Source: Ignavibacteria bacterium (GTDB lineage: Bacteria; Bacteroidota; Ignavibacteria; Kapaibacteriales; UBA4661). Taken from it: DNA of 64,000 bases. Location: contig JAAFIV010000020.1 in the NCBI GenBank assembly GCA_013298775.1, forward strand, positions 25,322-89,321. The letters are read 5' to 3'. Under the pieces are notes generated by a model. It saw nothing but the letters and a program-made list of their open reading frames with translations. It did no database searches and was not told the DNA's origin. The position numbers and the translations under genes were made by a program. Positions within the stretch are counted from its first letter, which is position 1, and every line of letters begins with the position of its first letter. Of this stretch, positions 49,286 through 59,525 are shown piece after piece.

Positions 49286-50065
49286 ATGACAACATTTAGC
49301 AAAAAAATAGTCCTCGTAACAGGCGCAGCATCAGGCATTGGCGCGGCAACGGCGACTGCATTTGCCCGCGAAGGCGCGACAGTGCTATGTGCCGATATTA
49401 ACCTCGAAGCCGCATCACGTCTTGCTTCTCAGCTTTCGCTAGAAGGCGTGAATGCTCATGCAATCGAACTAAACGTCGCCTCAGAATCCGCATGGAATAA
49501 GGCTTCTGAGCATATTCGCACAACATATAGTCGCTTAGATGTATTGGTCAATAACGCTGGAATTTCCTTCGGGAAACCGCTTCTGGACATGACGCTTGCG
49601 GAATGGCAGCGCGTGATGCAGGTGAATTGTGATGGCGTGATGCTTGGCACACAAGCCGCATTCCGCCTCATGTTTCCGCAGAATTCTGGCGTGATTATCA
49701 ATATTGCTTCTGCCTCTGGCATTAAGCCTGTGGCGGGCGCGTCGGCGTATTGCACAAGCAAGGCAGGCGCAATCATGCTGACGAAGGCTGCCGCGCTAGA
49801 AGCCGCACCACACAAGGTGCGTGTGAATGCCATCGCGCCAAGCGGCGTAACAACGCCAATGTGGGAAAGTATGGAGTTTTTTCAAGGAATGATTGCTGAA
49901 GCAGGCAGTAAAGAAGCGGCATACAAGGCACTTGCTGTCGGTGTGCCGCTTGGGCGGTATGCCACGCCGGAGGAAATCGCCGAAGCCGTATTGTATCTAG
50001 CTTCCCCAAAGGCAGGATTTATCACGGGTGCGGTTTTGAATGTGGACGGTGCTTATACGCTCTAG
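49286..50065 (+). CDS. SDR family oxidoreductase
   Basis: VLVTGAASGIGAATATAFAREG, NNAGIS, YCTSKAGAIMLTK. Confidence 0.95.
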   Translation: MTTFSKKIVLVTGAASGIGAATATAFAREGATVLCADINLEAASRLASQLSLEGVNAHAIELNVASESAWNKASEHIRTTYSRLDVLVNNAGISFGKPLLDMTLAEWQRVMQVNCDGVMLGTQAAFRLMFPQNSGVIINIASASGIKPVAGASAYCTSKAGAIMLTKAAALEAAPHKVRVNAIAPSGVTTPMWESMEFFQGMIAEAGSKEAAYKALAVGVPLGRYATPEEIAEAVLYLASPKAGFITGAVLNVDGAYTL

Positions 50066-50197
50066 TAGTCTGTCAAATGTATTTGAAGAGGCTTGAGACA
50101 AGAGTGTCTGTGCTACCGAAGCCAGTATTGTGCGGTAGCGCGTAACACTCTTGTCTCAAGCCACAAGACGCTAAACATTTGTTTGACGGACTACTAG
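50062..50197. repeat. Family B element, copy B4, with outer inverted repeats
   Basis: Outer CTAGTAGTCTGTCAAA.../...TTTGACGGACTACTAG; inner gagacaagagtgtctgtgctaccgaagccagtattgtgcggtagcgcgtaacactcttgtctcaagccacaagacgct. Confidence 0.85.
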
Positions 50198-50271
50198 GCG
50201 GAGAGGTATTTTGAGCAGTATCTGTTTTAGGTGCTACATGATTTCAGTTAGAAAGAATCCTTACCTCATGA

Positions 50272-50347
50272 GTGGCACAGACATTCTTGTCTGTGAGTGG
50301 TCGTGCGGGATTCAGGTAGAAAACACAGACAAGAATGTCTGTGCCAC
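50272..50347. repeat. Family A nested-palindrome element, copy A3 (76 bp)
   Basis: Identical 24-nt arms, diverged 28-nt core. Confidence 0.9.
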
Positions 50348-50436
50348 TATTTGTTTTTGTACCTTTTCAACCCAATACCATACCTGATTTCTCACTGAAA
50401 TTATTTAGTATCCTATTTTACGTGCAAACATGAAGC

Positions 50437-50456
50437 AAGGCAGCATGCTGCCTTGT
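50437..50456. repeat. Family P 20-nt perfect palindrome, copy 2
   Basis: CAAGGCAGCATGCTGCCTTG. Confidence 0.85.
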
Positions 50457-50545
50457 TTAGCCAAAAGAATAGCGGCTAATTTTCGACACTACCTGCATTC
50501 CAAATAATCATTGCTTCATTCAAAAAATACCTAACAAATACCCCC

Positions 50546-51691
50546 TCAAACCTCGCGCAATTCCACGCTCTGCAAGGCGTGAACATTCACCGCGCCTGTT
50601 AAAAACATCACTGCCCGCACTTGGTATTGCCAGCCTAAGAGTGCCGTTTCAAGCGCGTGTTGCCCGTGTTCCATCAAAATTTGCAAGAGTGGACGCGCTG
50701 AGGCAGCCATATCTGCCCCCAACGCGAGTGATTTCGCTACTTCTATGCCAGAGCTTATTCCACCAGAAGCCACAAGTGTAAAGTTTTTTTCTGCCTTCAA
50801 GGGGTGAATGCGCCGTAAACACTCGCTAGTAGGCAAACCCCAGTCCCAGAACGCACGTTGGTATGGTGCAAGTGCATCGTCCTCTTTTGCGCGTAAAAGC
50901 TCGACTCCCGCCCAACTTGTACCGCCTGCGCCCGCTACGTCAATCACGCTCACACCCGCGTCCAGAAGCCGCCGCGCAACGCTTTCCGACAACCCTGCAC
51001 CAACTTCTTTCACAATAATTGGCACACCCAGCGAGGCGCGTATTTGCTCAATTCCAGCCAACACACCGCGAAAATCAGGATTGCCTTCGGGCTGCATCAA
51101 TTCTTGGAGCGGATTTAAATGCACCGTTAGCGCGTCGGCATGAATCATGTCAATCAAGCGAGCAATATTTGCACGGACGCTTGGTTTGGCAAGCTCTGCC
51201 GCGCCGATGTTTGCGGTGAGCGCAATCGAAGGCGCGTGTTTGCGTGCTGCTTGGAAGGTATGGTGAAATTCCGCTTTCTCTAATGCTTGTCGCTGCGAAC
51301 CAACGCCCATCGGCAATCGCAGCGATTCACACACTTCCGCTAGTTCGCGGTTGATGCGCTCTGCTTCGGCGTAGCCGCCCGTCATACTGGAAATTTGCAG
51401 AGGAAAGGAGATTGCTTTACCGAGAAAGGTTGTTTCGGTGGAAACATCGGTAAAATTGATTTCTGGTAGAGCATTATGCACAAAATCAAACCGCTCAAAG
51501 CCGCTTGTTTTCTCGCGAAAGCTCACGCGCTCGCCAACACAGAGTTCAACATGGTCTTTCTTCCGCGAAACAGTCTTCGTGGCTTCTGGTGCGCCTTCTC
51601 GCGAATGTACTGGCACTGTGGCTAGCACTGTGGCTGACACTGTGGCTGACATTGTGGCTAACATTGGTGCGCTTGAAGAGGGAGTGTGCAT
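50546..51691 (-). CDS. fni: Type 2 isopentenyl-diphosphate delta-isomerase
   Basis: KDHVELCVGERVSF..KTSGFERFDFVHNALPEI...SMTGGYAEAERINRELAEVCE...MGVGSQRQALE...VKEVGAGLSESVARRLLDAGVSVIDVAGAGGTSWA. Confidence 0.95.
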   Translation of the reverse strand: MHTPSSSAPMLATMSATVSATVLATVPVHSREGAPEATKTVSRKKDHVELCVGERVSFREKTSGFERFDFVHNALPEINFTDVSTETTFLGKAISFPLQISSMTGGYAEAERINRELAEVCESLRLPMGVGSQRQALEKAEFHHTFQAARKHAPSIALTANIGAAELAKPSVRANIARLIDMIHADALTVHLNPLQELMQPEGNPDFRGVLAGIEQIRASLGVPIIVKEVGAGLSESVARRLLDAGVSVIDVAGAGGTSWAGVELLRAKEDDALAPYQRAFWDWGLPTSECLRRIHPLKAEKNFTLVASGGISSGIEVAKSLALGADMAASARPLLQILMEHGQHALETALLGWQYQVRAVMFLTGAVNVHALQSVELREV

Positions 51692-51705
51692 AAAACTAGT
51701 TCAAA

Positions 51706-52383
51706 TCAAGGATTGAAGCGGGTTTTGAAGTATTCATAGAAAATATTGCACAAAGCAAGGTGCGTTATGCCATAGCCAAAATCTTCGACGGGAATGGTGC
51801 CAATACGGAAATCAAGCTGATACGCTGGAGCGTAGATAAGAAGCGGTCTTGAGGTGAGATACATATTGAAAACAAGCGTAAAAAATAGCACCGAAGCCAA
51901 AAACCAGTAGGTACGAGTCTGCAAGAGTGTATCGGTGCGGAATTGGCGGTCGAGAAAGGCAATTACGCCAAAAGCAATCAGCACCAATCCCGTGTATTCC
52001 TTACCTGTTTGGAAGACGAATACGCCAATCGGCATGAGTGCGAACATACCGATTCGTACCCATTCCAAGGCGCGGTGGAAAGAATTTTTGAAGACTAACC
52101 CCAGCACTTCCTTGACGAACAAACACGCATACGGCACAGTGATAAAAAAAAGATATTCTTCAATCGGGAGATTGAACACGCGCACATCCAGCATATACGG
52201 CGGATTGAAGTACCAATGCCGATTCGTAACAGAAGAATCCCAAATCACATAGACAATGAGCGAAAGAACAATAGCCGGAAACGCGCTTCGCCAGTATTGC
52301 CGAAAGTGGATTTTTTTCTCAAAACTGTTCGCAAAAGGTCCAATAAAAACAAGAAGATTGAAAAGTAAATATTCAAATTTCAT
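51706..52383 (-). CDS. Lycopene cyclase domain protein (fused CrtYcd type)
   Basis: MKFEYLLFNLLVFIGPFANSF..., NRHWYFNPPYMLDVRVFNLPIEEYLFFITVPYACLFVKE, second half FRIGTIPVEDFGYGI; ORF extends to 52542. Confidence 0.9.
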   Translation of the reverse strand: MKFEYLLFNLLVFIGPFANSFEKKIHFRQYWRSAFPAIVLSLIVYVIWDSSVTNRHWYFNPPYMLDVRVFNLPIEEYLFFITVPYACLFVKEVLGLVFKNSFHRALEWVRIGMFALMPIGVFVFQTGKEYTGLVLIAFGVIAFLDRQFRTDTLLQTRTYWFLASVLFFTLVFNMYLTSRPLLIYAPAYQLDFRIGTIPVEDFGYGITHLALCNIFYEYFKTRFNP

Positions 52384-52629
52384 GGTAATAAAAGTGTGGT
52401 GAGCGATGCGGTGGAGGGGAATTGCCTGTAAACGTCGTATCTGTAAACGTTGTAATATCTCGGATTCAGAAGAAACAACAACGGCGATTCCCGTGAAAAT
52501 TACCACGAAGAACCGCCGTTCAAAAAATCGGATACTGTGCAAATACAGCGTGCAAGGCGCGTAAAATCTGGATGTATGAAGAGAGACGGCAATACAGCTT
52601 CATCCCTCAGCATTCAGATTTTATCTTTT

Positions 52630-52962
52630 TTAGTTCGCGCTTACTGCTGCTTCAAGTTTCGAGGAAATGTGCGTTTTCGGAACGGCACCGATGATTTGGT
52701 CCACCACTTTTCCGCCTTTGAAAATGAGCAAGGAAGGGATAGAGCGGATACCGTATTGCATTGCCACGCGCTGATTGTTATCAACGTCGAGTTTGCCAAT
52801 TTTCGCTTTGCCATCGTAGTCGCGGGCAAGTTCTTCGATAACGGGCGCAATCATGCGGCACGGACCGCACCATGCAGCCCAGAAATCCACAAGAACGGGT
52901 TGGTCGGAATTTAATACTTCCTGTTGGAAGTTGTCATCGGTAAAATGAATCGGCTCTGCCAT
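52630..52962 (-). CDS. trxA: Thioredoxin
   Basis: [24 protein letters not shown]. Confidence 0.97.
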   Translation of the reverse strand: MAEPIHFTDDNFQQEVLNSDQPVLVDFWAAWCGPCRMIAPVIEELARDYDGKAKIGKLDVDNNQRVAMQYGIRSIPSLLIFKGGKVVDQIIGAVPKTHISSKLEAAVSAN

Positions 52963-53190
52963 AGAGCGCGTCTCCAGTAAATTGTGAACAATTAGTAAAA
53001 GTGATGGAGCAAAATTGCGAAATTTTTTCCACCTGCAAAATTGCTTTCTTCACGTAAATACGATTTTCTCAGTCGGATATTGCAAGAAAAAGGATGAAGT
53101 CTGAGGGCTGAGGAAGGAAGTGCAATAGATACAAAGACTTAATGAATAGTCGCACTGCATATTTTCAGCCCTCAGCATTCATCCTGCTCT

Positions 53191-53445
53191 TCAGGCTTCT
53201 TGAAGTTCAATGTGAAAATCTTCCATAACGGGATTGGCAATGAGTTTTTTACACGCATCGTCCACGCGGGCAAAAGCCGCATCTTTACTTGCGGCTTCGA
53301 CGGTGAGTTCGACGTATTTGCCAATATGCACGTGAGAAATATCCTGAAAATTCAAGGAATGAAGCGCATTTTCAACGGTTTTACCTTGAACATCCAAAAT
53401 TTGTTTGCGAAGCTGAATGCGAATAGCGGCGCGGTATTGAGCCAT
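53191..53445 (-). CDS. purS: Phosphoribosylformylglycinamidine synthase subunit PurS
   Basis: MAQYRAAIRIQLRKQILDVQGKTVENALHSLNFQDISHVHIGKYVELTVEA; ORF extends to 53541. Confidence 0.88.
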   Translation of the reverse strand: MAQYRAAIRIQLRKQILDVQGKTVENALHSLNFQDISHVHIGKYVELTVEAASKDAAFARVDDACKKLIANPVMEDFHIELQEA

Positions 53446-53544
53446 AATGTGGAGAAGTTGAATACGAAGAAGAAATGAGTGCGGTGTTGTTGAAATTGCT
53501 GAAGTCTCAAATTTACTCAAAATTGCGATGCTGTCATGCAAAAA

Positions 53545-54786
53545 TTATTGTTCGTGCGCGGCATAGAGCGTGAGGACGTACTCGGCGTGAGCATGAGCCA
53601 CTTCTGCACGTAGTTCTGATGCGGCTTTCGGGGAAGTGCGGTCTTGTGAAGAAGGTGAGTGCGGATGCAGTTCCGCAATATATTCCAACAAGCCTTGTTG
53701 CACAAAGGTGTACTCTTGCTCAATCTCGGGAAAACGACGTTGCAATGCGGCATAGCGGCTATGGGAACGCAACGCGAAGAATTCATCCCACAAAACATCC
53801 AGACAAGGATTGTGGGTGGATAGTGAAAATTGAGCAGATTGTGTAGAACTGGCATTCAAGGAAGAATGTTTTTCTCCACGTCTCTCCGAATGCCACGCAA
53901 GCGCGATTCCAAGCGGTAGAAGGATATTGAGAAAAAATTCGTGCCGCAGGGCTTTTCCCTTTGCGATAGTGTTCGCATTGACAATATTTTTATTCAAGAT
54001 TATTTGCACATAACGTTGTGTTGCATCCTTCAATCCCTGATGAATACTTGCAAAGAAGGATTTCACATTATTCTCCTCTTCTGTATCTTTCGCAAATGCT
54101 TCGGCAATATCGGTGCGCACAGCAAGCATTTGTGCGACTCCGCGTGGACGACGTTGTTTGTGTTGATTACGCTGTGCAAATTCATCTATCAAGCGGAGCA
54201 AGGTTTCATCAGGCTTGTAGGGATTCAGAACGCTTGCGGCATAGTGCGCCTTGCGGAGAATGCGCCGCGCTGCCCAATCACCTAGAATTGCGCGGGTTTC
54301 CGAATGTGATTTCTGCAAGGATGCCGCCCGATTCAAAAGGTTGATTTCCTTGAGAGACTGTCCCCATGCGGTGCGCAGCTCTTCTTCGCTTACAACAAGC
54401 GTGTAGCGAGCGATGGAATCCGTATCATGTTGGTTCGTTGCTTGCACGACGATATGGAGTAGAAGTCCCGCAAAATCTGGGTTCTGAGCGTGTTCGTGCG
54501 CGTGCCAGTCGCGAAGCGAGCGGTGAAATTCGGCATTCCCAACGTGAACACGCCCCTCGGCAAACACCGCGACATCCAGAAAATCTGGTCCTGCGGCATG
54601 ATTCCATTCCCCAATAGAAAGAATTTGCATCGCAACACCACTTGTGCTGTGCCAAACCCGCGAAGAATCGGTGCAGACACGGCGGACAAGGCGTTGTAGT
54701 TCATATTCTGGCAGCGCAAGTATTCGTGCGCCTTCTGGACGATTTGCGCTGCTCTTTCGTGAGAAATCCATAGACAAAACCAGCAA
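53545..54786 (-). CDS. DUF2851 family protein
   Basis: GEWNHAAGPDFLDVAVFAEGRVHVGNAEFHRSLRDWHAHEHAQNPDFAGLLLHIVV. Confidence 0.85.
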   Translation of the reverse strand: MLVLSMDFSRKSSANRPEGARILALPEYELQRLVRRVCTDSSRVWHSTSGVAMQILSIGEWNHAAGPDFLDVAVFAEGRVHVGNAEFHRSLRDWHAHEHAQNPDFAGLLLHIVVQATNQHDTDSIARYTLVVSEEELRTAWGQSLKEINLLNRAASLQKSHSETRAILGDWAARRILRKAHYAASVLNPYKPDETLLRLIDEFAQRNQHKQRRPRGVAQMLAVRTDIAEAFAKDTEEENNVKSFFASIHQGLKDATQRYVQIILNKNIVNANTIAKGKALRHEFFLNILLPLGIALAWHSERRGEKHSSLNASSTQSAQFSLSTHNPCLDVLWDEFFALRSHSRYAALQRRFPEIEQEYTFVQQGLLEYIAELHPHSPSSQDRTSPKAASELRAEVAHAHAEYVLTLYAAHEQ

Positions 54787-55123
54787 GTATGTTTACACGT
54801 ATGTTGAATAGTTGGTTAATTTTCACAAAAAGTGAAAAATTTCACATAAAGTTTACTACAATATCGGTAATTTTACACTCGTATTTTTCATGTTGTGAAG
54901 GTATATTCGTAGTTGGTAAAAATTGCTGTCAGGGAACGGCTTGGTGAATTTTTTGTATTCCTCATCAGCACCCTTATTGCATTTGGTATTGCATTTGGTC
55001 TCTCATTCTGCTGAACACGCAGATTCTTAGCAAGAAGTCAGCAAGAAGATTGCATCAACAAATGCAGCACACGCGCTCACCACGAGCATTCAGCACACGC
55101 ATTCCAAACAAAGGTAACAGCCC

Positions 55124-57271
55124 ATGAAAGGTTTGAATTTTGCCACAAAATTCGCATTGGTTCTTTGCTCAACCTCGCTTCTGGCGGTGGGCGCGATTGG
55201 CTATTGGCTTTCGGTCATCAATCTCCAAACGCTCGAACTTCTTTCGCAAAATCGCTATCAAGTAATTGCGCACGACGCAAGTGCGCGACTTTCTGAGAAA
55301 GTCCGTTCTATGCGAGTTTTGCTTCAGGAAGCGAATGATATTTTTTCTAATCTCGAACTCAGCAATCAAGCCGCTCAAACCCTTGTTGTGTCTGCCTTGC
55401 AGCGTAATACGGAAATTGATGCTATCGGCTTGTATGACGTAGAAGGTAGCTTTGTGGATGCGATTGCGAAGGGTGAAAACATCCTCCCGAAGCACCTTCC
55501 GCAGCAACTTATTGATACGCTCAATATCAGCCCAAACACGGTCATTATCGGACGTGTAGGGCAATACACCGCAGGACAAGCCCCGATGATTCCGATTGCT
55601 ATTCGCTTTGAGCGCGGCGACGGTTCGCGGGGGATTTTGGCGTGCGCACTCACCGGACAAGACCTTTCCGCCTTTATTGCCCAAGCCTCCAAAGACGCAT
55701 TCGGGCGAAAAGAACAAATGTACATCGTGGATGATTCCTTGCGTTTGATTGCTTTTCACGACATGCAAACCTTGCTAAAACAAGAACGATTTTTTGGAAA
55801 AGGTATTTTTCAAGAAGTGAAAAAACCATCGCAAGTCGTGATTGGACGCGACGTAAGCGCGACGAAAGAATATACAACGCCAGACGCACGCGAAATGGTA
55901 GGAACATACATCACCTTGCCAGAAATCCGCGCTCTCATGGTTATTGAAGAGCCGCAAGCACTGGTGTACAGGTCGGTGAATGAGATGCGACGCGGCGTTG
56001 TGGTGGGTTTACTTGCCGTCGGTACGGCAGCGATTGTGATTAGCTTTGCCGTCGCGCGTCAGCTTAGTCGCCCGATTAACCAGCTTTTGGAAGGCTCGGA
56101 GCGTATTGCGGCGCAAGATTTCACCTATCGTCTGGACGAAGGTCGCGGGGATGAGTTTGGTATTTTGTTTCAAAGTAATAATCGCGTGGCGGGAGAATTA
56201 GCGCGGTATCAACAAATGAATTTGAACAAAATCGTTGGCACACGAAATAAGCTGGAAAGCGTTGTGCGGCAAGCCAGCGACGGTTTTATTGTCATTGAAC
56301 CAAACCGCTCCATTTTTGTAATGAACGACGTATTTGCGCATTGGTTTGGCGCAGATGCGAATACCGCAGAAGGGCGGTCATTCCTTGATGTGTTGAATCA
56401 TTACGAATTAAAACAAACGATTATGCAAGCCTTCGTGGATGAAGAAACGCATATTCCCGTACAGTTTACGCTTGATTTGGTCGGCGAAGCCAGCGAAACC
56501 GTTGTCAAAGGGACGTTTGTACGCGTGATGAGTGAAAATCAGCTTACGGCGGTGATGGGTGTACTCCGCGATGTAACGCGCGAAGTGGCTGTGGACCGCA
56601 TGAAAACAGAGCTTGTGTCAATTGTGGCGCATGAATTACGCTCGCCCTTGAACACGATTCGTGGCTTTAGCGAACTCATCAAAAAAGGACTGGACGCAGA
56701 CGAAACACAAGAATTTGCGGGAATTATTTCCTCCGAAGCAGACCGCTTGAATGGCGTTATCACGAAGTTTTTGGATATTAACCGCATCGAATCTGGGCGC
56801 ACCGACCTTCGTAAAATTCCGTTCCGCATGCACGAACTCGTAGCAAATGTGCTGAAAGTAAATATGCCGCTTGCAGAGGCACGAGGAATGACGGTCGAAA
56901 CGGAAATCCCGCTTTCTACCACGCCGATTGTGGGCGACCCCGACCTTATCGGACAAGTATTCTTGAATTTATTCAGCAACGCCGTCAAATACTCGGAAGC
57001 AAACAAAACCGTGCGCATTGAGGTCGTCGAAGGCTCAGATACGATGCGCGTAAACGTGTACGACCAAGGCTATGGCATTTCAGAATCGGCGAAGGAAAAG
57101 CTCTTCACAAAATTCTTCCGCGCTGTGGATGACGAGCGTGTGCGCCAACACGTCGGAACGGGCTTGGGACTTGCATTCATCAAAGAAATCGTTGAAAAGC
57201 ACGGCGGCGAAATGGGCGTAGAAAGCCAGTTGAATGTTGGTTCGATGTTCTATTTCTGGCTGCCGAAGTAA
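55124..57271 (+). CDS. Membrane sensor histidine kinase (Cache-like, HAMP, PAS, HisKA, HATPase)
   Basis: ARQLSRPINQLLEGSERIA, SIVAHELRSPLNTIRGFSELI, FSNAVKYSE, DQGYGIS, GTGLGLAFIKEIVEKHGG. Confidence 0.93.
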   Translation: MKGLNFATKFALVLCSTSLLAVGAIGYWLSVINLQTLELLSQNRYQVIAHDASARLSEKVRSMRVLLQEANDIFSNLELSNQAAQTLVVSALQRNTEIDAIGLYDVEGSFVDAIAKGENILPKHLPQQLIDTLNISPNTVIIGRVGQYTAGQAPMIPIAIRFERGDGSRGILACALTGQDLSAFIAQASKDAFGRKEQMYIVDDSLRLIAFHDMQTLLKQERFFGKGIFQEVKKPSQVVIGRDVSATKEYTTPDAREMVGTYITLPEIRALMVIEEPQALVYRSVNEMRRGVVVGLLAVGTAAIVISFAVARQLSRPINQLLEGSERIAAQDFTYRLDEGRGDEFGILFQSNNRVAGELARYQQMNLNKIVGTRNKLESVVRQASDGFIVIEPNRSIFVMNDVFAHWFGADANTAEGRSFLDVLNHYELKQTIMQAFVDEETHIPVQFTLDLVGEASETVVKGTFVRVMSENQLTAVMGVLRDVTREVAVDRMKTELVSIVAHELRSPLNTIRGFSELIKKGLDADETQEFAGIISSEADRLNGVITKFLDINRIESGRTDLRKIPFRMHELVANVLKVNMPLAEARGMTVETEIPLSTTPIVGDPDLIGQVFLNLFSNAVKYSEANKTVRIEVVEGSDTMRVNVYDQGYGISESAKEKLFTKFFRAVDDERVRQHVGTGLGLAFIKEIVEKHGGEMGVESQLNVGSMFYFWLPK

Positions 57272-57372
57272 GAGAAGGATGAAATCTGAGGGCTGAGGGA
57301 TGAAGGTTTTGCGCCTATTCTCAAGGAACCAAGCACCAAGTAACTAAGCACCAAGTAACTAAGCATCAATCA

Positions 57373-57696
57373 ATGCCGAACCGCCTCGAACATCTTCTCG
57401 AATTTTACCGCGACGACCCGCACGATGCTTTCACACAGTATGGTATCGCGCTGGAATACAATGCGCTCAAAAATTACCCTGCGGCGTTGGAATGGTTCGA
57501 GCGTTTACGCGCTGCGCAGCCCGATTACGTGCCGACCTACTACATGCTCGCGGGCGTGTATCGCGCTGTGAATGAGCCACGCAAGGCAGAAGAAATCTAT
57601 CGTGCAGGGCAAATTGCCGCAAAAAAAATGGGCGACCATCACGCTTTTGCCGAGCTGTCGGCGGCATTGGAAGAATTGCTTGAAGATGAGGATTGA
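57373..57696 (+). CDS. TPR-like small protein
   Basis: DAFTQYGIALEYNALKNYPAALEWFERLRAAQPDYVPTYYMLAGVYRAVNEPRKAEEIYRAG. Confidence 0.85.
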   Translation: MPNRLEHLLEFYRDDPHDAFTQYGIALEYNALKNYPAALEWFERLRAAQPDYVPTYYMLAGVYRAVNEPRKAEEIYRAGQIAAKKMGDHHAFAELSAALEELLEDED

Positions 57697-57952
57697 TAAG
57701 GTTTCACGCGCCTTCCCAGCCATAGATATTCTTGAATGAAAAAAATTTCATTTTTTCCTGTTTAAGCGAAACAAAGCGCGAAATTTTGTGCTATATTTGT
57801 CGTGCTAATAAATGACAGGTATTCACGTAAAGAGAATACGCCCTATGCGGCTTTATACCTTGCGTTGATGCTTATGAAAAAGCATTCCCTTCCCGTACAA
57901 ATTTCGTCTCAAAACCCTTTATTTTTTTATAGTTTGTTCTAGGAGCCACCGT

Positions 57953-59290
57953 ATGTTGGATAAAATCGACCTCGCAAAAGCAGCGAAAGTTGCTGAAAAG
58001 ATGGACTTGAACGTCCTTATGGACTTCGTTTTGAATATGGACCCAAAAATGATGGAAATGCTCATGTCGCAATTTGGCGGCGGCAAAGGAGCAAATGGTT
58101 CTGCAAAAAAGAAAGAATTACCCGCACCAAATCTGGATTTCTACAATGTGTATGAGTTCCTCACGCCCGAACAACGCGCTATTCAAATGAAAGTGCGGAA
58201 TTTCATGGAAACTGAGGTAAACCCAATTGCAAATGAGTATTGGGCAAAAGATGAGTTCCCGCATCAAATCATTCCAAAAGTAGCGGAGCTTGGGCTTATC
58301 GGGCTTGCGTACAAAGGCTACGGCTGCTTGGGCGAAACCACGCTCTTGGAAGGCATCTGCGCAATGGAAATGGCACGTATTGACTCCTCCTTCGCAACCT
58401 TCTTCGGCGTACATGGCGGCTTGGCAATGGGTTCGATTTACCATTGCGGCTCGGAAGAGCAAAAGCAAAAATGGCTTCCAGCAATGCGCAAGATGGAAAA
58501 AATCGGCTGTTTCGGCTTGACCGAACCGGAAGTAGGCTCTGGTACTGCGGGCGGAATGCACACTACCTGCCGCCGCGAGGGTGATACGTGGATTCTGAAC
58601 GGCAAAAAGAAATGGATTGGAAACGGCACCTTTGCTGACGTTGCCGTGATTTGGGCGCGTGAAGAATCTACAAATCAAGTAAAAGGTTTCTTGGTAGAGA
58701 AAGATACGCCTGGCTTTACCTCGAAGAAAATTGAAGGCAAAATGGCATTGCGCATTGTGCAGAACGCTATTTTGAAACTTGAGAACGTGAAAGTTCACGA
58801 GGAAAACCGCTTGCAAGAAGCAAATACCTTTGCCGACACAGCAAAAGTCCTTCGCATGACCCGCGCTGGCGTAGCGTGGATGGCGGTTGGTTGCGCTTTG
58901 GGTGCGTATGAAAACAGCTTGAAATACTCACAAACACGTAAGCAATTTGGCAAGCAAATCGGTAATTTCCAGCTTGTCCAAAACTTGCTTGTGCAGATGT
59001 ACAGCAACGTAACAGCTTGCCAAACCTTGTGTACACGCCTCTCGCAAATGCAAGACTCTGGCACAATGAAAGACGAACACGCTTCCATGGCAAAGGCATT
59101 CTGCACACTTCGCATGCGCGAAACAGTGGGTTGGGCGCGTGAGCTTCTTGGCGGCAACGGTATTTTGCTCGGACACAACGTCGGTCGCTTTGTTGCCGAC
59201 GCGGAAGCAATCTACTCCTACGAAGGCACTCGCGAAATGAACACGCTTATCGTCGGTCGCGCAATTACTGGCTTCAGCGCATTCGTGTAA
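57953..59290 (+). CDS. Acyl-CoA dehydrogenase family protein with ~60 aa N-terminal extension
   Basis: IGCFGLTEPEVGSGTAGGMHTTCRREGDTWILNGKKKWIGNGTFADVAVIWA, REFLG-like ELLGGNGIL, YEGTREMNTLIVGRAITG. Confidence 0.93.
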   Translation: MLDKIDLAKAAKVAEKMDLNVLMDFVLNMDPKMMEMLMSQFGGGKGANGSAKKKELPAPNLDFYNVYEFLTPEQRAIQMKVRNFMETEVNPIANEYWAKDEFPHQIIPKVAELGLIGLAYKGYGCLGETTLLEGICAMEMARIDSSFATFFGVHGGLAMGSIYHCGSEEQKQKWLPAMRKMEKIGCFGLTEPEVGSGTAGGMHTTCRREGDTWILNGKKKWIGNGTFADVAVIWAREESTNQVKGFLVEKDTPGFTSKKIEGKMALRIVQNAILKLENVKVHEENRLQEANTFADTAKVLRMTRAGVAWMAVGCALGAYENSLKYSQTRKQFGKQIGNFQLVQNLLVQMYSNVTACQTLCTRLSQMQDSGTMKDEHASMAKAFCTLRMRETVGWARELLGGNGILLGHNVGRFVADAEAIYSYEGTREMNTLIVGRAITGFSAFV

Positions 59291-59525
59291 ATGTAGTTGT
59301 CAATCTTTACAAGGTCTGGTGTCATTCAAGCATCAGACCTTGTTCATTTTAAAGATGAAATTTTAGAGATGAAATTTTAGAGATGAAATTCACTTGCAAC
59401 TACCTCTTGTAATCACAACATATTCAAAAGTTTACAGCAATTATCAACAACAAATACATCTATTGATGTACGTATTTCGTATTCATTATGTTTGTGTTTC
59501 CCACCCACCTCTATTCAGTAACACT

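Noticed and set aside
54830-54890. AT-rich region before the third kinase as a regulatory element
   Set aside because: Only a weak ttttcac/gtgaaaa dyad; not distinguishable from AT-rich background.
57790-57800. TATATTTG box upstream of the acyl-CoA dehydrogenase (also at ~28914)
   Set aside because: No TTG box at the expected 19-nt spacing; not called as a promoter.
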